Below are positions 44,885 through 55,994 of a stretch of DNA of 64,000 bases, one piece after another. The stretch spans positions 62,001-126,000 of the forward strand of contig NZ_CDME01000016.1 in NCBI RefSeq assembly GCF_000826545.1, given 5' to 3'. Under the pieces are notes generated by a model. It worked only from the letters and a program-made list of their open reading frames with translations. It had not been told where the DNA came from and ran no database searches. Both the position numbers and the translations under genes were made by a program. The DNA is from Kibdelosporangium sp. MJ126-NF4. Lineage in GTDB: Bacteria; Actinomycetota; Actinomycetes; Mycobacteriales; Pseudonocardiaceae. Each line of letters begins with the position of its first letter. Position 1 is the first letter of the stretch.

Positions 44885-45365
44885 CGGTGCTGGTCACCGC
44901 TGGAGGCCTCGATCGGCGCGGTGCCGTTCCAGGTCGCGAACCGGCCGCGGTCGGGGAATCGAGCGATGTCCCCACATCACCAAGCAAGCGGGCGGCACAT
45001 GGCCCAATGCCGTAAAGGCCCCGTAGTCCCGTCCCGGTGGCATCGAGCAACTCGCCCAGTTGCTTGTCCGCGGCGGCCATCCTGCGGTCCAGCTCGGTCA
45101 GATCAGTGACGAGGGCGACTGAAAGGACGTCGGCGCCGTCGTTCTTGCGCCCGTGTCCCGTGGAGAACACCCGAGCGCGGGCCGACAGGTTGGCTGGGAC
45201 GTCGAGGACGGTCTCACCGTCGGAGACCAGCCGCTGTGCGAGGCGCTTGCCGACGCCGTTGGAGCCTTCGACCGCCCACAACCGCAGCGGCCTGGTCGCC
45301 CTGGCTGGATCAGGACCCCGCCATACCCGGACGCCGCGCTCCCACACCGTTGCGGCCGGTAAACC
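44885..45365 (-). pseudogene. IS110-family transposase relic
   Basis: The minus strand carries RLWAVEGSNGVGKRLAQRLV and VLDVPANLSARARVFSTGH (N-terminal DEDD region), joined directly to LVTDLTELDRRMAAADKQLG and GLYGIGPCAARLLGDVG (C-terminal Tnp_20 region). The middle is deleted. The last part, GRFATWNGTAPIEASSG, is in another frame. This is a decayed IS110 transposase inserted at, or recombined with, the end of the cis-prenyltransferase relic 1. Confidence 0.78.
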
Positions 45366-45411
45366 GCGCTGACTCGGACCGATTGGGCTCTTCGGTGCAA
45401 GCTTTTCGCCA

Positions 45412-45438
45412 TTCCTTGTCGCACAAAGTGACAAGGAA
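45412..45438. other. Hairpin between IS110 relic and second cis-prenyltransferase relic
   Basis: TTCCTTGTC (45412-45420) pairs perfectly with GACAAGGAA (45430-45438) over a 9-nt loop. The surrounding ~100 bp is lower in GC than the window average. Confidence 0.45.
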
Positions 45439-45524
45439 CACACTGGCTGTGTTTCGGCATTGGGTCGGCCCCATTGATTTTGATGGCACTTGGTCAACAA
45501 CGCGGCGGGAAAGGAACCCGGGCC

Positions 45525-46499
45525 ATGTCACCAGTGCTCAACAACACCGACACAGCTACCGCCTACCGACGCGGCGGCGACCGAGTGCACGACCTGCTGT
45601 CCTGGTGCGACCAGGCGGGCATCGAGGTCGTCACACTATGGCCGCTCTCCACCGACAACCTACGTCGCGACCCTCACGACGTGAGCGCGCTGATCACGGT
45701 GATCGCCGACGTCATCGACGAACTCGCCGATGCTGGCCGCTGGCGCTTACGTCTGTTAGGTGACCTGACACGACTTCCCCCATCAGTGAGGCAAAGAACG
45801 ATACGCGCGCAACAGCGAACCGAATCCGTGCAAGGCATCCTGACGAACATCGCCGTCGCCTACGACGGACACGATGACATCACTACGGCCGTCCGTGCCC
45901 TACTCACCGAACACGCCGCCCAAGGGCCCCCTGTCGCCACGATCGCCAAAACCATCACCAGCAGCCTTATCGCCGCACACCTGTCCACCGCGGGTCAACC
46001 CGAGGTGGACCTCATCATCCGCACATCCGGCGAACAACGACAGGCCCGCCCACAACAAACCAGGGATTCCACAGGATCAAGCTCCACCACGTTTCCAACG
46101 GCCCCACCGCGGACGCGACACCGCCAGCCCCGGCCAACAGAACAACCTCGAGCAGCAATCCACGAGCGAGCAGAACAGCACCGCCCAACCAGCCGAGAAC
46201 CACGACTCCACGCCGCAGACGACCCGTCAACCGCCAGCATGTCAGTCCAACGCAGAAGACCGCACCAGCAACAAGTAACAGAGCCACGCCCCACAAACCG
46301 AGCAGCACGAACCCCAGCGGTCGGCGAGTCGCGAGATCGACTCCCGCCGACGAAGCCAGTCCTGCCTCGCCACCCACCGCCAGTAGATATGCAGCACCGC
46401 AAAGAGGACACACCACACGCCGCCGAAGTATCCCCAGGCCCGCACACGTGGGAGCGGACGCGGTTCGTCGACCATGGTCACACACTCTTCTGCCGCTGA
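45525..46499 (+). pseudogene. cis-prenyltransferase (UppS-like) relic 2, truncated at both ends
   Basis: The frame from ATG 45525 enters family sequence at AYRRGGDRVHDLLSWCDQAG, then VVTLWPLSTDNLRRDPHDV, WRLRLLGDLTRLP, NIAVAYDGHDDI and VDLIIRTSGEQR. The N-terminal MDGNRRWA block with the catalytic Asp is absent, and family sequence stops at SGEQR (about 46045). The rest of the open frame (to 46499) is antisense to the DUF3995-like gene and is not family sequence. It is a second, distinct copy rather than the missing half of relic 1, because both contain the middle region. It may still be translated but cannot be a normal enzyme. Confidence 0.7.
46015..46481 (-). pseudogene. DUF3995-like membrane protein, frameshifted and 3'-truncated
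   Basis: The minus-strand frame starts MVDEPRPLPRVRAWGYFGGV and WCVLFAVLHIYW. It then must switch by one base near 46385 to continue VGGEAGLASSAGVDLATRRP, FVLLGLWGVALLLVAGAV and LILWNPWFVVGG. Together these give a four-helix membrane protein of DUF3995 type. Restoring one G in TGGCGG repairs the frame. The last ~8 codons derive from the neighbouring cis-prenyltransferase relic, so the 3' end is also a recombination junction. Confidence 0.65.
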
Positions 46500-46527
46500 C
46501 CGTGCGCTACAACGCTCTCACATGCGA

Positions 46528-46791
46528 TCAGGCATCAGGTGCGAGTTCCCGGGCAGCTTCGGTGACGAATCGATGAACCAACGCGAGGGGTAATGGCTGG
46601 TCGGTGAATGCCGCAATCGTGATGGTGCCTGCGGTGTCGTCCCGGAATGCCTCGAGGACGTTACCCCTTCCAGGAGTAGGTGCTACGTCTTCCAGCTCCA
46701 AGCCAAGACCGTCTCGCCTCGAAACATCGCTGAACTCGGTGACGAGGTAGTAGCGGCCGTCATACTCCCATGGGTCTGACAGATCGTTCAT
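46528..46791 (-). CDS. Small hypothetical protein
   Basis: The 87-residue protein starts MNDLSDPWEYDGRYYLVTEF and ends in an amphipathic helix (ALVHRFVTEAARELAP). It has no signal or membrane segment, and I recognise no family. Codon usage fits a real gene. It lies between the relic region and the NAD-dependent gene and is divergent from the latter. Confidence 0.65.
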   Translation of the reverse strand: MNDLSDPWEYDGRYYLVTEFSDVSRRDGLGLELEDVAPTPGRGNVLEAFRDDTAGTITIAAFTDQPLPLALVHRFVTEAARELAPDA

Positions 46792-46953
46792 CCGGCCATC
46801 ATGCCGTGCACATGTGTCCGCTCATGCCGCTGAACTGATGTCGACCGTTCGGGTCGGCTCCACGTTTGGACAGGGGCTGACACCTCGCCTGACACGGCCT
46901 CACGATGAGGCCGGAGTCCCTCCCGACGTGTGCAGTGAAGGGGATGAGCGGCC

Positions 46954-47832
46954 GTGCGAGTTCTGGTGATCGGGTCGACAGGAACGTTGGGCGGCGCCGC
47001 GCTGCCGCAGCTGATCGCGGCCGGTCACCGCGTGACCGGGTTGGCGCGCAACGCTGACCGCGCGGCCGTGGTGCGCGGGCTGGGCGCCGAACCTGTGGTC
47101 GCGGACGTTTTCGACGTCGAGCAGCTGACCGACGCGTTGCAGGGCCACGACGCCGTGATCAACCTGGCGACGCGGGTTCCCGTTGGCGGGAAACTGATCC
47201 GGTCGTCGTCGTGGGCGGAGAACGGCCGGATCCGTGTTGAGGGCAGCAAGGCCCTTGTGCGCGCGGCGACCGCGGCGGACGTGGGAATCCTCGTGCAGGA
47301 AGGGGTGGCGCTGGCGTACGCCGACGGCGGCGACCGTGAACTGGACGAAGACGCCCCGCTCGACCTCACCGGGCCACCGGCCACGTCGGTGATCGCGCAC
47401 GACACCGTCGCGGGTTTCGCGCGGGACGGCCGGATCGCGGTCCGGCTGCGGATCGCGAACGTGCACGGCGACGAACCACTGACCCGCTGGATCGTCAAGG
47501 GCGCCAGCGGTTTCGGCCCGTCGTACTTCGGCGGGAAGGACGGCTGGATCACCCCGGTGCACCCCCACGACGTCGGATCCGCGGTGGTGGCGGCGCTGTC
47601 CGCGCCGAGCGGGGTGTACAACGTCGGCGCGACACCGCTGCGCAAACACGAGTTCGGCGCGGTCGTCGCGGCGAGAGCCGGTGCCCGCAAGGCGCGCACG
47701 GTGCCGTTCACGGTCGGGTTCCTGCGGATACTGGCGCGTTCGCAGCGAGTCGTGTCGACGAGGCTGACCGAGGCGACCGGCTGGAAACCCGAACGGCCGG
47801 TCCTGACACCGGAATGGTTCCCGGCACCATAG
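46954..47832 (+). CDS. NAD(P)-dependent epimerase/dehydratase-like oxidoreductase
   Basis: The 292-residue protein has an N-terminal Rossmann motif RVLVIGSTGTLGG and follows the extended/atypical SDR pattern with DVFDVEQLTDAL and VINLATRVP. The usual catalytic YxxxK is not evident (VIAHDTVAG occupies that region), so it may be an atypical SDR that binds NAD(P) and a sugar or quinone without classical catalysis. GTG 46954 follows GAAGGGG. A small hairpin, GGCCTCA-cga-TGAGGCC, lies at 46896-46912 upstream. Confidence 0.8.
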   Translation: MRVLVIGSTGTLGGAALPQLIAAGHRVTGLARNADRAAVVRGLGAEPVVADVFDVEQLTDALQGHDAVINLATRVPVGGKLIRSSSWAENGRIRVEGSKALVRAATAADVGILVQEGVALAYADGGDRELDEDAPLDLTGPPATSVIAHDTVAGFARDGRIAVRLRIANVHGDEPLTRWIVKGASGFGPSYFGGKDGWITPVHPHDVGSAVVAALSAPSGVYNVGATPLRKHEFGAVVAARAGARKARTVPFTVGFLRILARSQRVVSTRLTEATGWKPERPVLTPEWFPAP

Positions 47833-47862
47833 TGCTACGGCTGTTGTGGCAAAATTCGCCGG

Positions 47863-48615
47863 ATGGGAGACCGGCTGAGGGTGCGGCGTGGCGGTTCCGG
47901 CGACGCTGCTGTGTTGCTGTTGCACGGTTTGGGCGCCACTGGTGATGTCTGGCAGGGCGTGCACGAGCAACTCGCGAACGGCCCGTGTCGCTGGATCACC
48001 CCTGACCTGCCTGGTCACGGCGGTTCGGCGGCGCTGGAGCGGTACACGTTCGGGCACATGGCGGCCGCGCTGGCGGAACTGCTCGACGACGAGGAGCACG
48101 TGGTCGTACTCGGCCACTCGCTGGGCGGTGTGCTCGGGCTGACGCTGGCCAGCGGCTGGTTCGGCGGCTCGATCGACCGGGCGTGTGGCCTGGGCATCAA
48201 GGTCGCGTGGTCGGCCGCGGAGCTGTCCGGCGCGAAGTCGTACGCGGAACGCCCGAACAAGCTCTACGTGGGCCGCGCCGAGGCGGCGGAACGCTACCTG
48301 AAGGTGTCCGGCCTTGGCGGCCTGGTGGACGCGGACGACCCGAGGGTGGACTTCGGCCTGGTCGGTACCCCGGACGGCTGGCGCCTGGCCTGCGACCCGA
48401 AGACCTTCGCGGTCGGCCGCCCCGACGTGCCCGGCCTGCTCGCGGCCAGCCAGGCCGAGACCGTGCTCGCCGTCGGCGAACAGGACCAGATGTGCGGCCC
48501 CGAGCAGGTCAGGGAAGTCGACGAGAACGCGATCGTGCTGGCAGGCCTCGGCCACAACGCGCACGTGGAGGACCCGGGCGCGATGGTGAAGCTGATCTCC
48601 GACCTGCTCAACTAA
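47863..48615 (+). CDS. Alpha/beta hydrolase
   Basis: The 250-residue protein has the fold's oxyanion region LLLHGLGATGDVW, nucleophile elbow GHSLGG (~85-90), acid region AVGEQDQM and catalytic His in GLGHNAHVEDP. The substrate is unknown. ATG 47863 lies 30 bases after the preceding oxidoreductase gene on the same strand, so they may be cotranscribed. The large inverted-repeat region begins 15 bases after its stop. Confidence 0.87.
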   Translation: MGDRLRVRRGGSGDAAVLLLHGLGATGDVWQGVHEQLANGPCRWITPDLPGHGGSAALERYTFGHMAAALAELLDDEEHVVVLGHSLGGVLGLTLASGWFGGSIDRACGLGIKVAWSAAELSGAKSYAERPNKLYVGRAEAAERYLKVSGLGGLVDADDPRVDFGLVGTPDGWRLACDPKTFAVGRPDVPGLLAASQAETVLAVGEQDQMCGPEQVREVDENAIVLAGLGHNAHVEDPGAMVKLISDLLN

Positions 48616-48629
48616 ACTCCCGGTTCACT

Positions 48630-49327
48630 CGACTCACCTGTGGGTCTCGCGCACGTGTGGGTCTCGACTCACCTAAGGGTCTCGCGTACCGGGGTTCGTG
48701 CAGCCGCGAGCGGCCGGGTGAGCGGAGCGAACCGGGTGCTGAGCATGGGTGCGGACACTCTGGCGCGTGTCTGCCGGTGCGACACGGCGAGATGCAGGTT
48801 CGCGGCGCACAGCGCACGGTGGGCTCGCTGGGGGCGAGTCGAACCTAGCGGCTCGCCGTGTCGCACAGGCGGACACGCGGTAGCTCACCACACCCCACGC
48901 GGCTGGAACAGACAGCCTCCACGGCCCAGCCCCGGACGAAACTCGCAGCCCGCAATCCCGCCACCACCCGTTCCAGCCTGGCCGGGCCAGCCGGGCAACT
49001 GTTCCAGCCTGGCTGGGTTAGCCGAGGTACCGCGTGTCCGCCCCTGCGGCACGGCGAGTTCGCTGCTCGACTCGCCCCCAGCCCACCCACCACACGCTCC
49101 ACGCCGCGAGCGGGCAATACTCGCCATGCCGCAACGGCAGACACGCGCCAGAGTGTCCGCAGACCAGCCCAGCACCCGGTTCGCTCACCCGCGCGCTCGC
49201 GGCTGCACGAACCCACGTGCGCAGAGCCACTTAGGTGACTCGAGACCCACACGTGCGCAAGACCCCCGGTACGCGAGACCCACACGTGCGCGAGACCCAC
49301 ACGTGCGCGCAGCCACACAGGTGAGTG
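48630..49327. repeat. ~700-bp imperfect inverted repeat without convincing gene
   Basis: The left arm (about 48630-48920) and right arm (about 49000-49327) are complementary over most of their length with substitutions and small indels. They share blocks such as GTGCAGCCGCGAGCG, GTGAGCG-AACCGGGTGCTG, GCGGACACTCTGGCGCGTGT and GGGGGCGAGTCGA. The outer parts hold several copies of GCACGTGTGGGTCTCG. The centre carries repeated GTTCCAGCCTGGC. All frames across it are low-complexity and mirror each other, so I see no real gene. It resembles a non-coding repetitive element or a collapsed pair of them. Confidence 0.8.
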
Positions 49328-49436
49328 CGGCCAACACGCTGGAAGTCGCAGCCAGCGGGAATATAAGCCAGCCAATGGGTGCGGCCACCCGGATGCCGCA
49401 AGGCAAACCCTGGGCCGCGTCCGCGACGAGGCCGGG

Positions 49437-51654
<2,218 letters not shown>

Positions 51655-51673
51655 GACGCCTCCTTCGGAACCA

Positions 51674-52297
51674 CTAGTGCCCATTGTGGCCCTGTCCCCC
51701 CACTGTTGCCGTCGCGATGTGAGGCACAGCAAGTCGCTCGACGTACTTCGCCAGCACGTCCACCTCCAGGTTGACGGCGTCTCCCGGCTGCCGCAGTCCC
51801 AGCGTGGTCAGCGACAACGTCGTCGGGATCAGCGCGACCGAGAAGCGGTCACCCCGCACCGACGCCACCGTCAGCGACACGCCGTCGATCGCGATCGAGC
51901 CCTTTTCCACGACGTACTTGGCCAGGTCGGCGGGCAGGTCGAACGTGGTGAGCCCGTCGTCCTCGCGGGAGACGAACACCCCAGTGCCGTCGACGTGCCC
52001 CTGCACGATGTGGCCACCGAGCCGGTCACCGAGCGCCATCGCGCGCTCGAGGTTGACCTGGTCACCGGCGTGGGCCTTGGCCAGGCTGGAGCGCAGCAGC
52101 GTCTCGTGCACCACATCGACGGTGAACGCGCCGTCGGCCACGTCGACGACGGTCAGGCACACGCCGTTGACCGCGATCGAGTCCCCGTGTTTGGCGTCGG
52201 ACGTCACCAGCGGGCCCGCGACGGTCAGCCGCGCCGCGTCCGGCAACGGATGCACGGCCGTGATCTGGCCGCGCTCCTCGACGATCCCCGTGAACAT
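51674..52297 (-). CDS. ribE: Riboflavin synthase alpha chain
   Basis: The 207-residue trimeric enzyme dismutates two lumazines to riboflavin. Its two lumazine-binding repeats begin [12 protein letters not shown] and [12 protein letters not shown], with [10 protein letters not shown] and [10 protein letters not shown] at matching places. ATG 52297 is the family start; a TTG at 52303 overlapping the rpe stop (TTGA) with GGAGG just before it is also possible. ribD, which often precedes this gene in actinobacteria, is missing from the cluster. No FMN riboswitch fits in the 2-base junction with rpe. Confidence 0.94.
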   Translation of the reverse strand: MFTGIVEERGQITAVHPLPDAARLTVAGPLVTSDAKHGDSIAVNGVCLTVVDVADGAFTVDVVHETLLRSSLAKAHAGDQVNLERAMALGDRLGGHIVQGHVDGTGVFVSREDDGLTTFDLPADLAKYVVEKGSIAIDGVSLTVASVRGDRFSVALIPTTLSLTTLGLRQPGDAVNLEVDVLAKYVERLAVPHIATATVGGQGHNGH

Positions 52298-52299
52298 GC

Positions 52300-52974
52300 T
52301 CAAGCTCCTCCCCTGCTGTGCGCTGCGCGATCGCGCAGCGCCGAGATGGCTGTGCCAGGGTCGTCGGCGTTGTAAACGGCCGAACCAGCCACGAAACAGT
52401 CGACTCCGGCTTCTGCTGCCAACTCGATCGTCTCACTGTTGATTCCGCCGTCGATCTCGACGAGGACGTTGAGGTGCCCGGTGTCGACCAGTTCGCGCGC
52501 GGTGCGGACCTTGCCGAGCACGTCGGGGATGAACGACTGCCCGCCGAAGCCCGGCTCGACCGACATCACCAGCAGCGTGTCGTAGTGTTTGAGCACGTCG
52601 ACCCACGGTTCCAGCGGGGTGCCCGGCTTGATCGACAGCCCGGCCTTCGCACCGGCCGCCCGCAGGTCCCTGGCGAGCTTGACCGGGTCGGCCGCGGCCT
52701 CGGCGTGCACGGTGACGTTGTACGCGCCCGCTTCGGCGTACCCGATCGCCCAGCGGTCCGGGTCCTCGATCATCAGATGGCAGTCCATCGGGATGTCGGT
52801 CACCTTGAGCAACGCCTCGACCACGGGCAGTCCCAGGGTCAGGTTGGGCACGAAGTGAGCATCCATCACGTCTACGTGCACCCAGTCCGCCGCCGCGATG
52901 GCAGCCAGCTCGTCGGCCAGGCGGGCGAAATCGGCGGACAGGATGCTGGGCGCGATCATGGGTTCTGCGGACAC
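52300..52974 (-). CDS. rpe: Ribulose-phosphate 3-epimerase
   Basis: The 224-residue TIM barrel interconverts ribulose-5-phosphate and xylulose-5-phosphate. Motifs are [28 protein letters not shown] (metal His/Asp), [24 protein letters not shown] and [14 protein letters not shown] 52974 gives a family-like N-terminus; ATG 52959 is an alternative. Its product is one step from the RibB substrate, which may explain its place at the head of the rib genes. Confidence 0.94.
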   Translation of the reverse strand: MSAEPMIAPSILSADFARLADELAAIAAADWVHVDVMDAHFVPNLTLGLPVVEALLKVTDIPMDCHLMIEDPDRWAIGYAEAGAYNVTVHAEAAADPVKLARDLRAAGAKAGLSIKPGTPLEPWVDVLKHYDTLLVMSVEPGFGGQSFIPDVLGKVRTARELVDTGHLNVLVEIDGGINSETIELAAEAGVDCFVAGSAVYNADDPGTAISALRDRAAHSRGGA

Positions 52975-52984
52975 GGACCGAAGT

Positions 52985-53494
52985 CTATGGTCGATCGGTT
53001 CCAGCCACCGGAAGGGCGTCCAGCACACGCGTCCACGGTTGGTCAGGTGCGACGGGCGTCACAGTGACACCCGCGCCGCGCAGCGTGGCCAGGTGCCCGG
53101 GCCACGCCGGGTGCCGCGCCTGTTCGGCAGACAGTTGCGGGCACACCGACACGTGCACGTCCGGGTTGCCGAGCGCCTCGCAGAGCACGGTCAGCGCCTG
53201 GTTGTCGGCGATACCCAGCGCAAGCTTGGCCGTGGAACTGGCACTGGACGGGACGAACAGGAACGTGCCGGGGTCCGGATGCGGGCGTGGCTGGCCCGGC
53301 AGCCGGGACTGGCTGCGGACAGGCAGGTCGGTGAGCCCGGCGAGCCGGTCGAACTCACCGGACGCCCGCAGCCACCGCTCGGCGGTCGGTGTCAGCGTGA
53401 TCGCCAGCCGCCAGCCGCACTCGGCCAGCGGCTGGGCGATCTCGTCGTGCAGTCGCCGCTCGACGCCGAAGCACGCAGCGGCGACCAGCCCCAG
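52985..53494 (-). CDS. Flavoprotein-like protein with no canonical start codon
   Basis: The minus-strand frame ending at 52985 reads [20 protein letters not shown], then [35 protein letters not shown] and [20 protein letters not shown]. This is a flavodoxin/PPC-decarboxylase-like fold known in actinobacteria. The [17 protein letters not shown] segment is the flavin-binding signature. There is no in-frame ATG, GTG or TTG before residue ~100, where GTG 53188 lies. I give CTG 53494 as a nominal start. Either a rare start codon or a base missing near 53500 is involved. Confidence 0.65.
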   Translation of the reverse strand: MGLVAAACFGVERRLHDEIAQPLAECGWRLAITLTPTAERWLRASGEFDRLAGLTDLPVRSQSRLPGQPRPHPDPGTFLFVPSSASSTAKLALGIADNQALTVLCEALGNPDVHVSVCPQLSAEQARHPAWPGHLATLRGAGVTVTPVAPDQPWTRVLDALPVAGTDRP

Positions 53495-53499
53495 AACAG

Positions 53500-53880
53500 C
53501 TATGACTCGTCCTTGTGCTCGTCGCGCGGTTTGGCGGCCCTGCGCTGCTCCTCGGCGCGCTCACGGCACTTGCGCAGAAACTCCTCGTCGTCATCCGGGT
53601 TGCCCGCGACATGCCGCCCCGGCCGCTCGTACTCGGGGAACCGGCTCGGCGACGCCTGCCTGCCCTGCCGGTTCCCGCCGCCGATGCCCGCGCCTTCCGG
53701 CCGTCCGGCGACCAGCCAGAGGATCGAGCCGATCAGCGGCAGCAGCAGAACGATGAACAGCCAGCCCATCTTGGGCAGGTTGCGTGTGGTCCCGTCGACG
53801 GTGGTGATCACGTCGACGAGACAGAAGATCCAGAGACCCATCACCACGATGCTGAACAGGCCACCGGCGAATAACGGCAT
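53500..53880 (-). CDS. PLDc N-terminal-type membrane protein
   Basis: The 126-residue protein has two transmembrane helices (~5-25, then LFIVLLLPLIGSILWLVAG) and a charged C-terminal tail. The segment before and within helix 2 matches the PLDc_N/cardiolipin-synthase N-terminal domain, but there is no HKD phospholipase domain, so it is not an enzyme of that kind. ATG 53880 is supported by GGGGAA; TTG 53892 is an alternative. It abuts the flavoprotein frame. Confidence 0.8.
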   Translation of the reverse strand: MPLFAGGLFSIVVMGLWIFCLVDVITTVDGTTRNLPKMGWLFIVLLLPLIGSILWLVAGRPEGAGIGGGNRQGRQASPSRFPEYERPGRHVAGNPDDDEEFLRKCRERAEEQRRAAKPRDEHKDES

Positions 53881-53947
53881 GACGTTCCCCAAAGTAGGTG
53901 TGATCGGTGTGAAGGGCGCACAGTGTGCCAGGTCTGCCCGAAGGTGC

Positions 53948-54014
53948 GGTTCCCAGGGTCCGGGTGACGCCCGAAATTCCCGGACAGCGGCACGTCCGGA
54001 CCGCTTGAATGCGT
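53948..54014 (+). repeat. Copy R3 of the promoter-like palindromic repeat
   Basis: CGGTTCCCAGGGTCCGG, ATTCCCGGAC and CGCTTGAATGCG match the copies at 55799-55861 (R2) and 56376-56440 (R1). The palindrome spans 53958-53985, with one arm degenerate. Unlike R1 and R2 it is followed by TnpB rather than a small-gene start, which suggests that the IS element interrupted a further unit. Confidence 0.6.
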
Positions 54015-54064
54015 GGCGTCAACTTCTCGGCCCTGAAGGTTCGAGCTTTGGGGCTCGGCGCCGT

Positions 54065-55234
54065 TCAAGCCGGGTCGCATTCTCCGTGCGCCACTGGGTG
54101 TGGTGTGCGGGACGCATCCACCCACGGTCTATGTGGGTGCGGGTGTGTTGACGAACACCCACGCTCGCCGTGCTCTACCACGAACCGACGACACAGGAAA
54201 TGATCACGAGAAGACCGGTTGGCGCGGGCCACATGCCCGCACCGGGGGCACGTTTGGGAGGTGTAATGCGCGTCCACCGTCACCGTCGGCACCCCGGCCC
54301 TGCGGGCTTTGTAGGCGATGACGCTGCCGAGGTGGTGAAACGGCCAGGAGGTGTGGGTGGCCCGCTGGTCACGACGAAGCCGTACCCGATCCCGGATACC
54401 GCCCAACTCTTCCAGGGCGATCCCGCGACCGGTGCGTTGCGCGACGGCCACTACCTCCTTCCCGATCTTGTGGTTTACCTGTCGCGCGTGCCGGGTCTCG
54501 CGTCGGGCACGGCGTTTGAGCCGCCGGGTCGCGGACGTCGTCCGCTTGGCTTGCAACTCGCGGCGTTTCCGCGCGTGCCAACGCCGATACCGGGACAACC
54601 GGCGACCGGAGACGTTCATACCGTCGGAGGTGGTGGCGAGGTTGGCGATACCGCGATCGACCCCGATCCAGTCGACGGGCTCGAACGCCTCCGGTTCGCG
54701 CACCTCGCAGGTGGCGAGCAGGAACCACGTCCCGTCCCGCCCTATCAGGTCCGACTCGCCTTTGCGCTGCTCGGCCAGCAGTGTGAGCTGGTCGGGATGG
54801 CCCGCGAAGCGGATGTCTTTCAGGCGGCCGGTGGTGGTCCAGATCGACACCGTTCGCGCGTCGTGCCGCCAGGACAGCATCCGGTCGTCGAACGGCTGCG
54901 CGCTGTCCGGCCGGAACGCGATCGGTTTCGACTCGGCCTTCGCCCGACGTTTCGACCCGGCACGCCCGAGGTTCCCGGCCCGCAGGTTCGCGCGCAGCGT
55001 CGTGTAGGCGTCGACGACTTTCTTGATCGTGCGCACCGCGGCCTGCGCACCCAACCCACCCGCCTTCAACCCCGGATACACCAACTTGTGCAAGTCGTTG
55101 CGGGAGAACACCTTCCGCTCGAACGCCACCACCGACACACGATCAGCGGCCGTGTTGCATTCGTGCAGAGTCGCCGCCAACGCCGCCGCCTGCACGGCCG
55201 TCGGCAGCAGCTTGACCTGCACCACCACCTTCAC
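54065..55234 (-). CDS. tnpB: IS200/IS605-family TnpB with degraded C-terminus
   Basis: The 389-residue RNA-guided-nuclease-like protein has an N-terminal OrfB domain, RuvC-I IGVDRGIANLAT (Asp 193), RuvC-II IALEELGGI (Glu ~275) and half a zinc finger, CPRCGHVARAN then FLC. The second CxxC partner and the RuvC-III Asp (normally a short ADxNAA-type motif right after the finger) are missing. The last ~40 residues look out of frame. It is probably inactive. There is no tnpA. A hairpin-forming GACCGTGAACGGCCGGG lies upstream at about 55299-55315 and may belong to one element end. Confidence 0.85.
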   Translation of the reverse strand: MKVVVQVKLLPTAVQAAALAATLHECNTAADRVSVVAFERKVFSRNDLHKLVYPGLKAGGLGAQAAVRTIKKVVDAYTTLRANLRAGNLGRAGSKRRAKAESKPIAFRPDSAQPFDDRMLSWRHDARTVSIWTTTGRLKDIRFAGHPDQLTLLAEQRKGESDLIGRDGTWFLLATCEVREPEAFEPVDWIGVDRGIANLATTSDGMNVSGRRLSRYRRWHARKRRELQAKRTTSATRRLKRRARRETRHARQVNHKIGKEVVAVAQRTGRGIALEELGGIRDRVRLRRDQRATHTSWPFHHLGSVIAYKARRAGVPTVTVDAHYTSQTCPRCGHVARANRSSRDHFLCRRFVVEHGERGCSSTHPHPHRPWVDASRTPHPVAHGECDPA

Positions 55235-55335
55235 ACTCCGAATCCTAGAACACCCGTTCTAGCGATCAGTACCGGGTCACGGCATCGGCTTCCTCCCGAC
55301 CGTGAACGGCCGGGTTTCCACCGACAGGAGCACAG

Positions 55336-55746
55336 ATGAAACGACGCACCGCCATCACGGGCATGGTCACCGCGCTGATGCTCGGCCTGACCGCCGCCGG
55401 AACCGCCGCGCCCGCCACCGTCGACCGGACTCCGGGCGAGGCCTACAAACGCACCGAGTTGTACTTCGGCGGCAGCAGGCCGGACGGCTCCCCGATCACC
55501 CCGGCGGACTTCGAGGTGTTCCTGGACAAGGAAGTCACACCCGCGTTCCCGGACGGCCTGACCTGGCTGGAGGCGCACGGCCAGTGGATGGGCGGCAAGG
55601 AGGACTCGTACGTGCTGATCCTGCTGTACCCGTACGACAAGCGCGGTGCCAGCCGCGAGATCGAGGAGATCCGCACGGACTACAAGACCCAGTTCAAGCA
55701 GGAGTCCGTGCTCCGCGCCGACAGCGTGGAACGGGTGTCGTTCTGA
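55336..55746 (+). CDS. Secreted DUF3574 protein
   Basis: The 136-residue protein has a signal peptide (~1-25) and a DUF3574 domain with YKRTELYFGGSRPDGSPIT, DFEVFLDKEVTPAFPDGLTW and QESVLRADSVERVSF. Function is unknown. ATG 55336 follows GGAG. A strongly shortened paralogue lies at 55866-55994, after repeat R2. Confidence 0.85.
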   Translation: MKRRTAITGMVTALMLGLTAAGTAAPATVDRTPGEAYKRTELYFGGSRPDGSPITPADFEVFLDKEVTPAFPDGLTWLEAHGQWMGGKEDSYVLILLYPYDKRGASREIEEIRTDYKTQFKQESVLRADSVERVSF

Positions 55747-55749
55747 ACC

Positions 55750-55861
55750 GCGTCCATGCCGTGTAGGTAGGGCGAACACGTGCGCCCCAAAGTGGACCCG
55801 TTCCCAGGTCCGGGAATCATCGGAATTCCCGGACAAGGCGCGGTGATCACGCTTGGATGCG
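55750..55861 (+). repeat. Repeat R2: degenerate rsmB 3' end plus palindromic promoter-like block
   Basis: It starts with GCGTCCATGCCGTGTAG, a diverged copy of the rsmB 3' terminus, and continues to a perfect 10-bp palindrome GTCCGGGAAT-7 nt-ATTCCCGGAC (55808-55834) and CGCTTGGATGCG. It aligns with R1 (56327-56440) at roughly four of five positions. It ends 4 bases before the ATG of the DUF3574 remnant. Confidence 0.8.
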
Positions 55862-55865
55862 CTCC

Positions 55866-55994
55866 ATGACACGACACACCGAGCCGCACTTCGGCCAGCC
55901 GGACAGCGCCATGACTACCCCGACGACGGACTTCGACCTGATCCGGCGGCAGTCCGTGTCACGTGCCGACAGTGTTGGCCGGATGTCGTTATGA
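55866..55994 (+). pseudogene. 42-residue remnant of a DUF3574 gene
   Basis: The frame reads MTRHTEPHFGQPDS and ends DFDLIRRQSVSRADSVGRMS. It aligns with the start of the DUF3574 domain (RTELYFGGSRPDG) and its end (QESVLRADSVERVSF) in the neighbouring gene, with the ~70-residue middle deleted. Its TGA overlaps the next ATG (ATGA), so it could still act as a leader that couples translation of the membrane protein. Confidence 0.65.

Noticed and set aside
45525..46050. A functional second undecaprenyl diphosphate synthase
   Set aside because: The MDGNRRWA catalytic block and the C-terminal third are missing, so it is recorded as a pseudogene.
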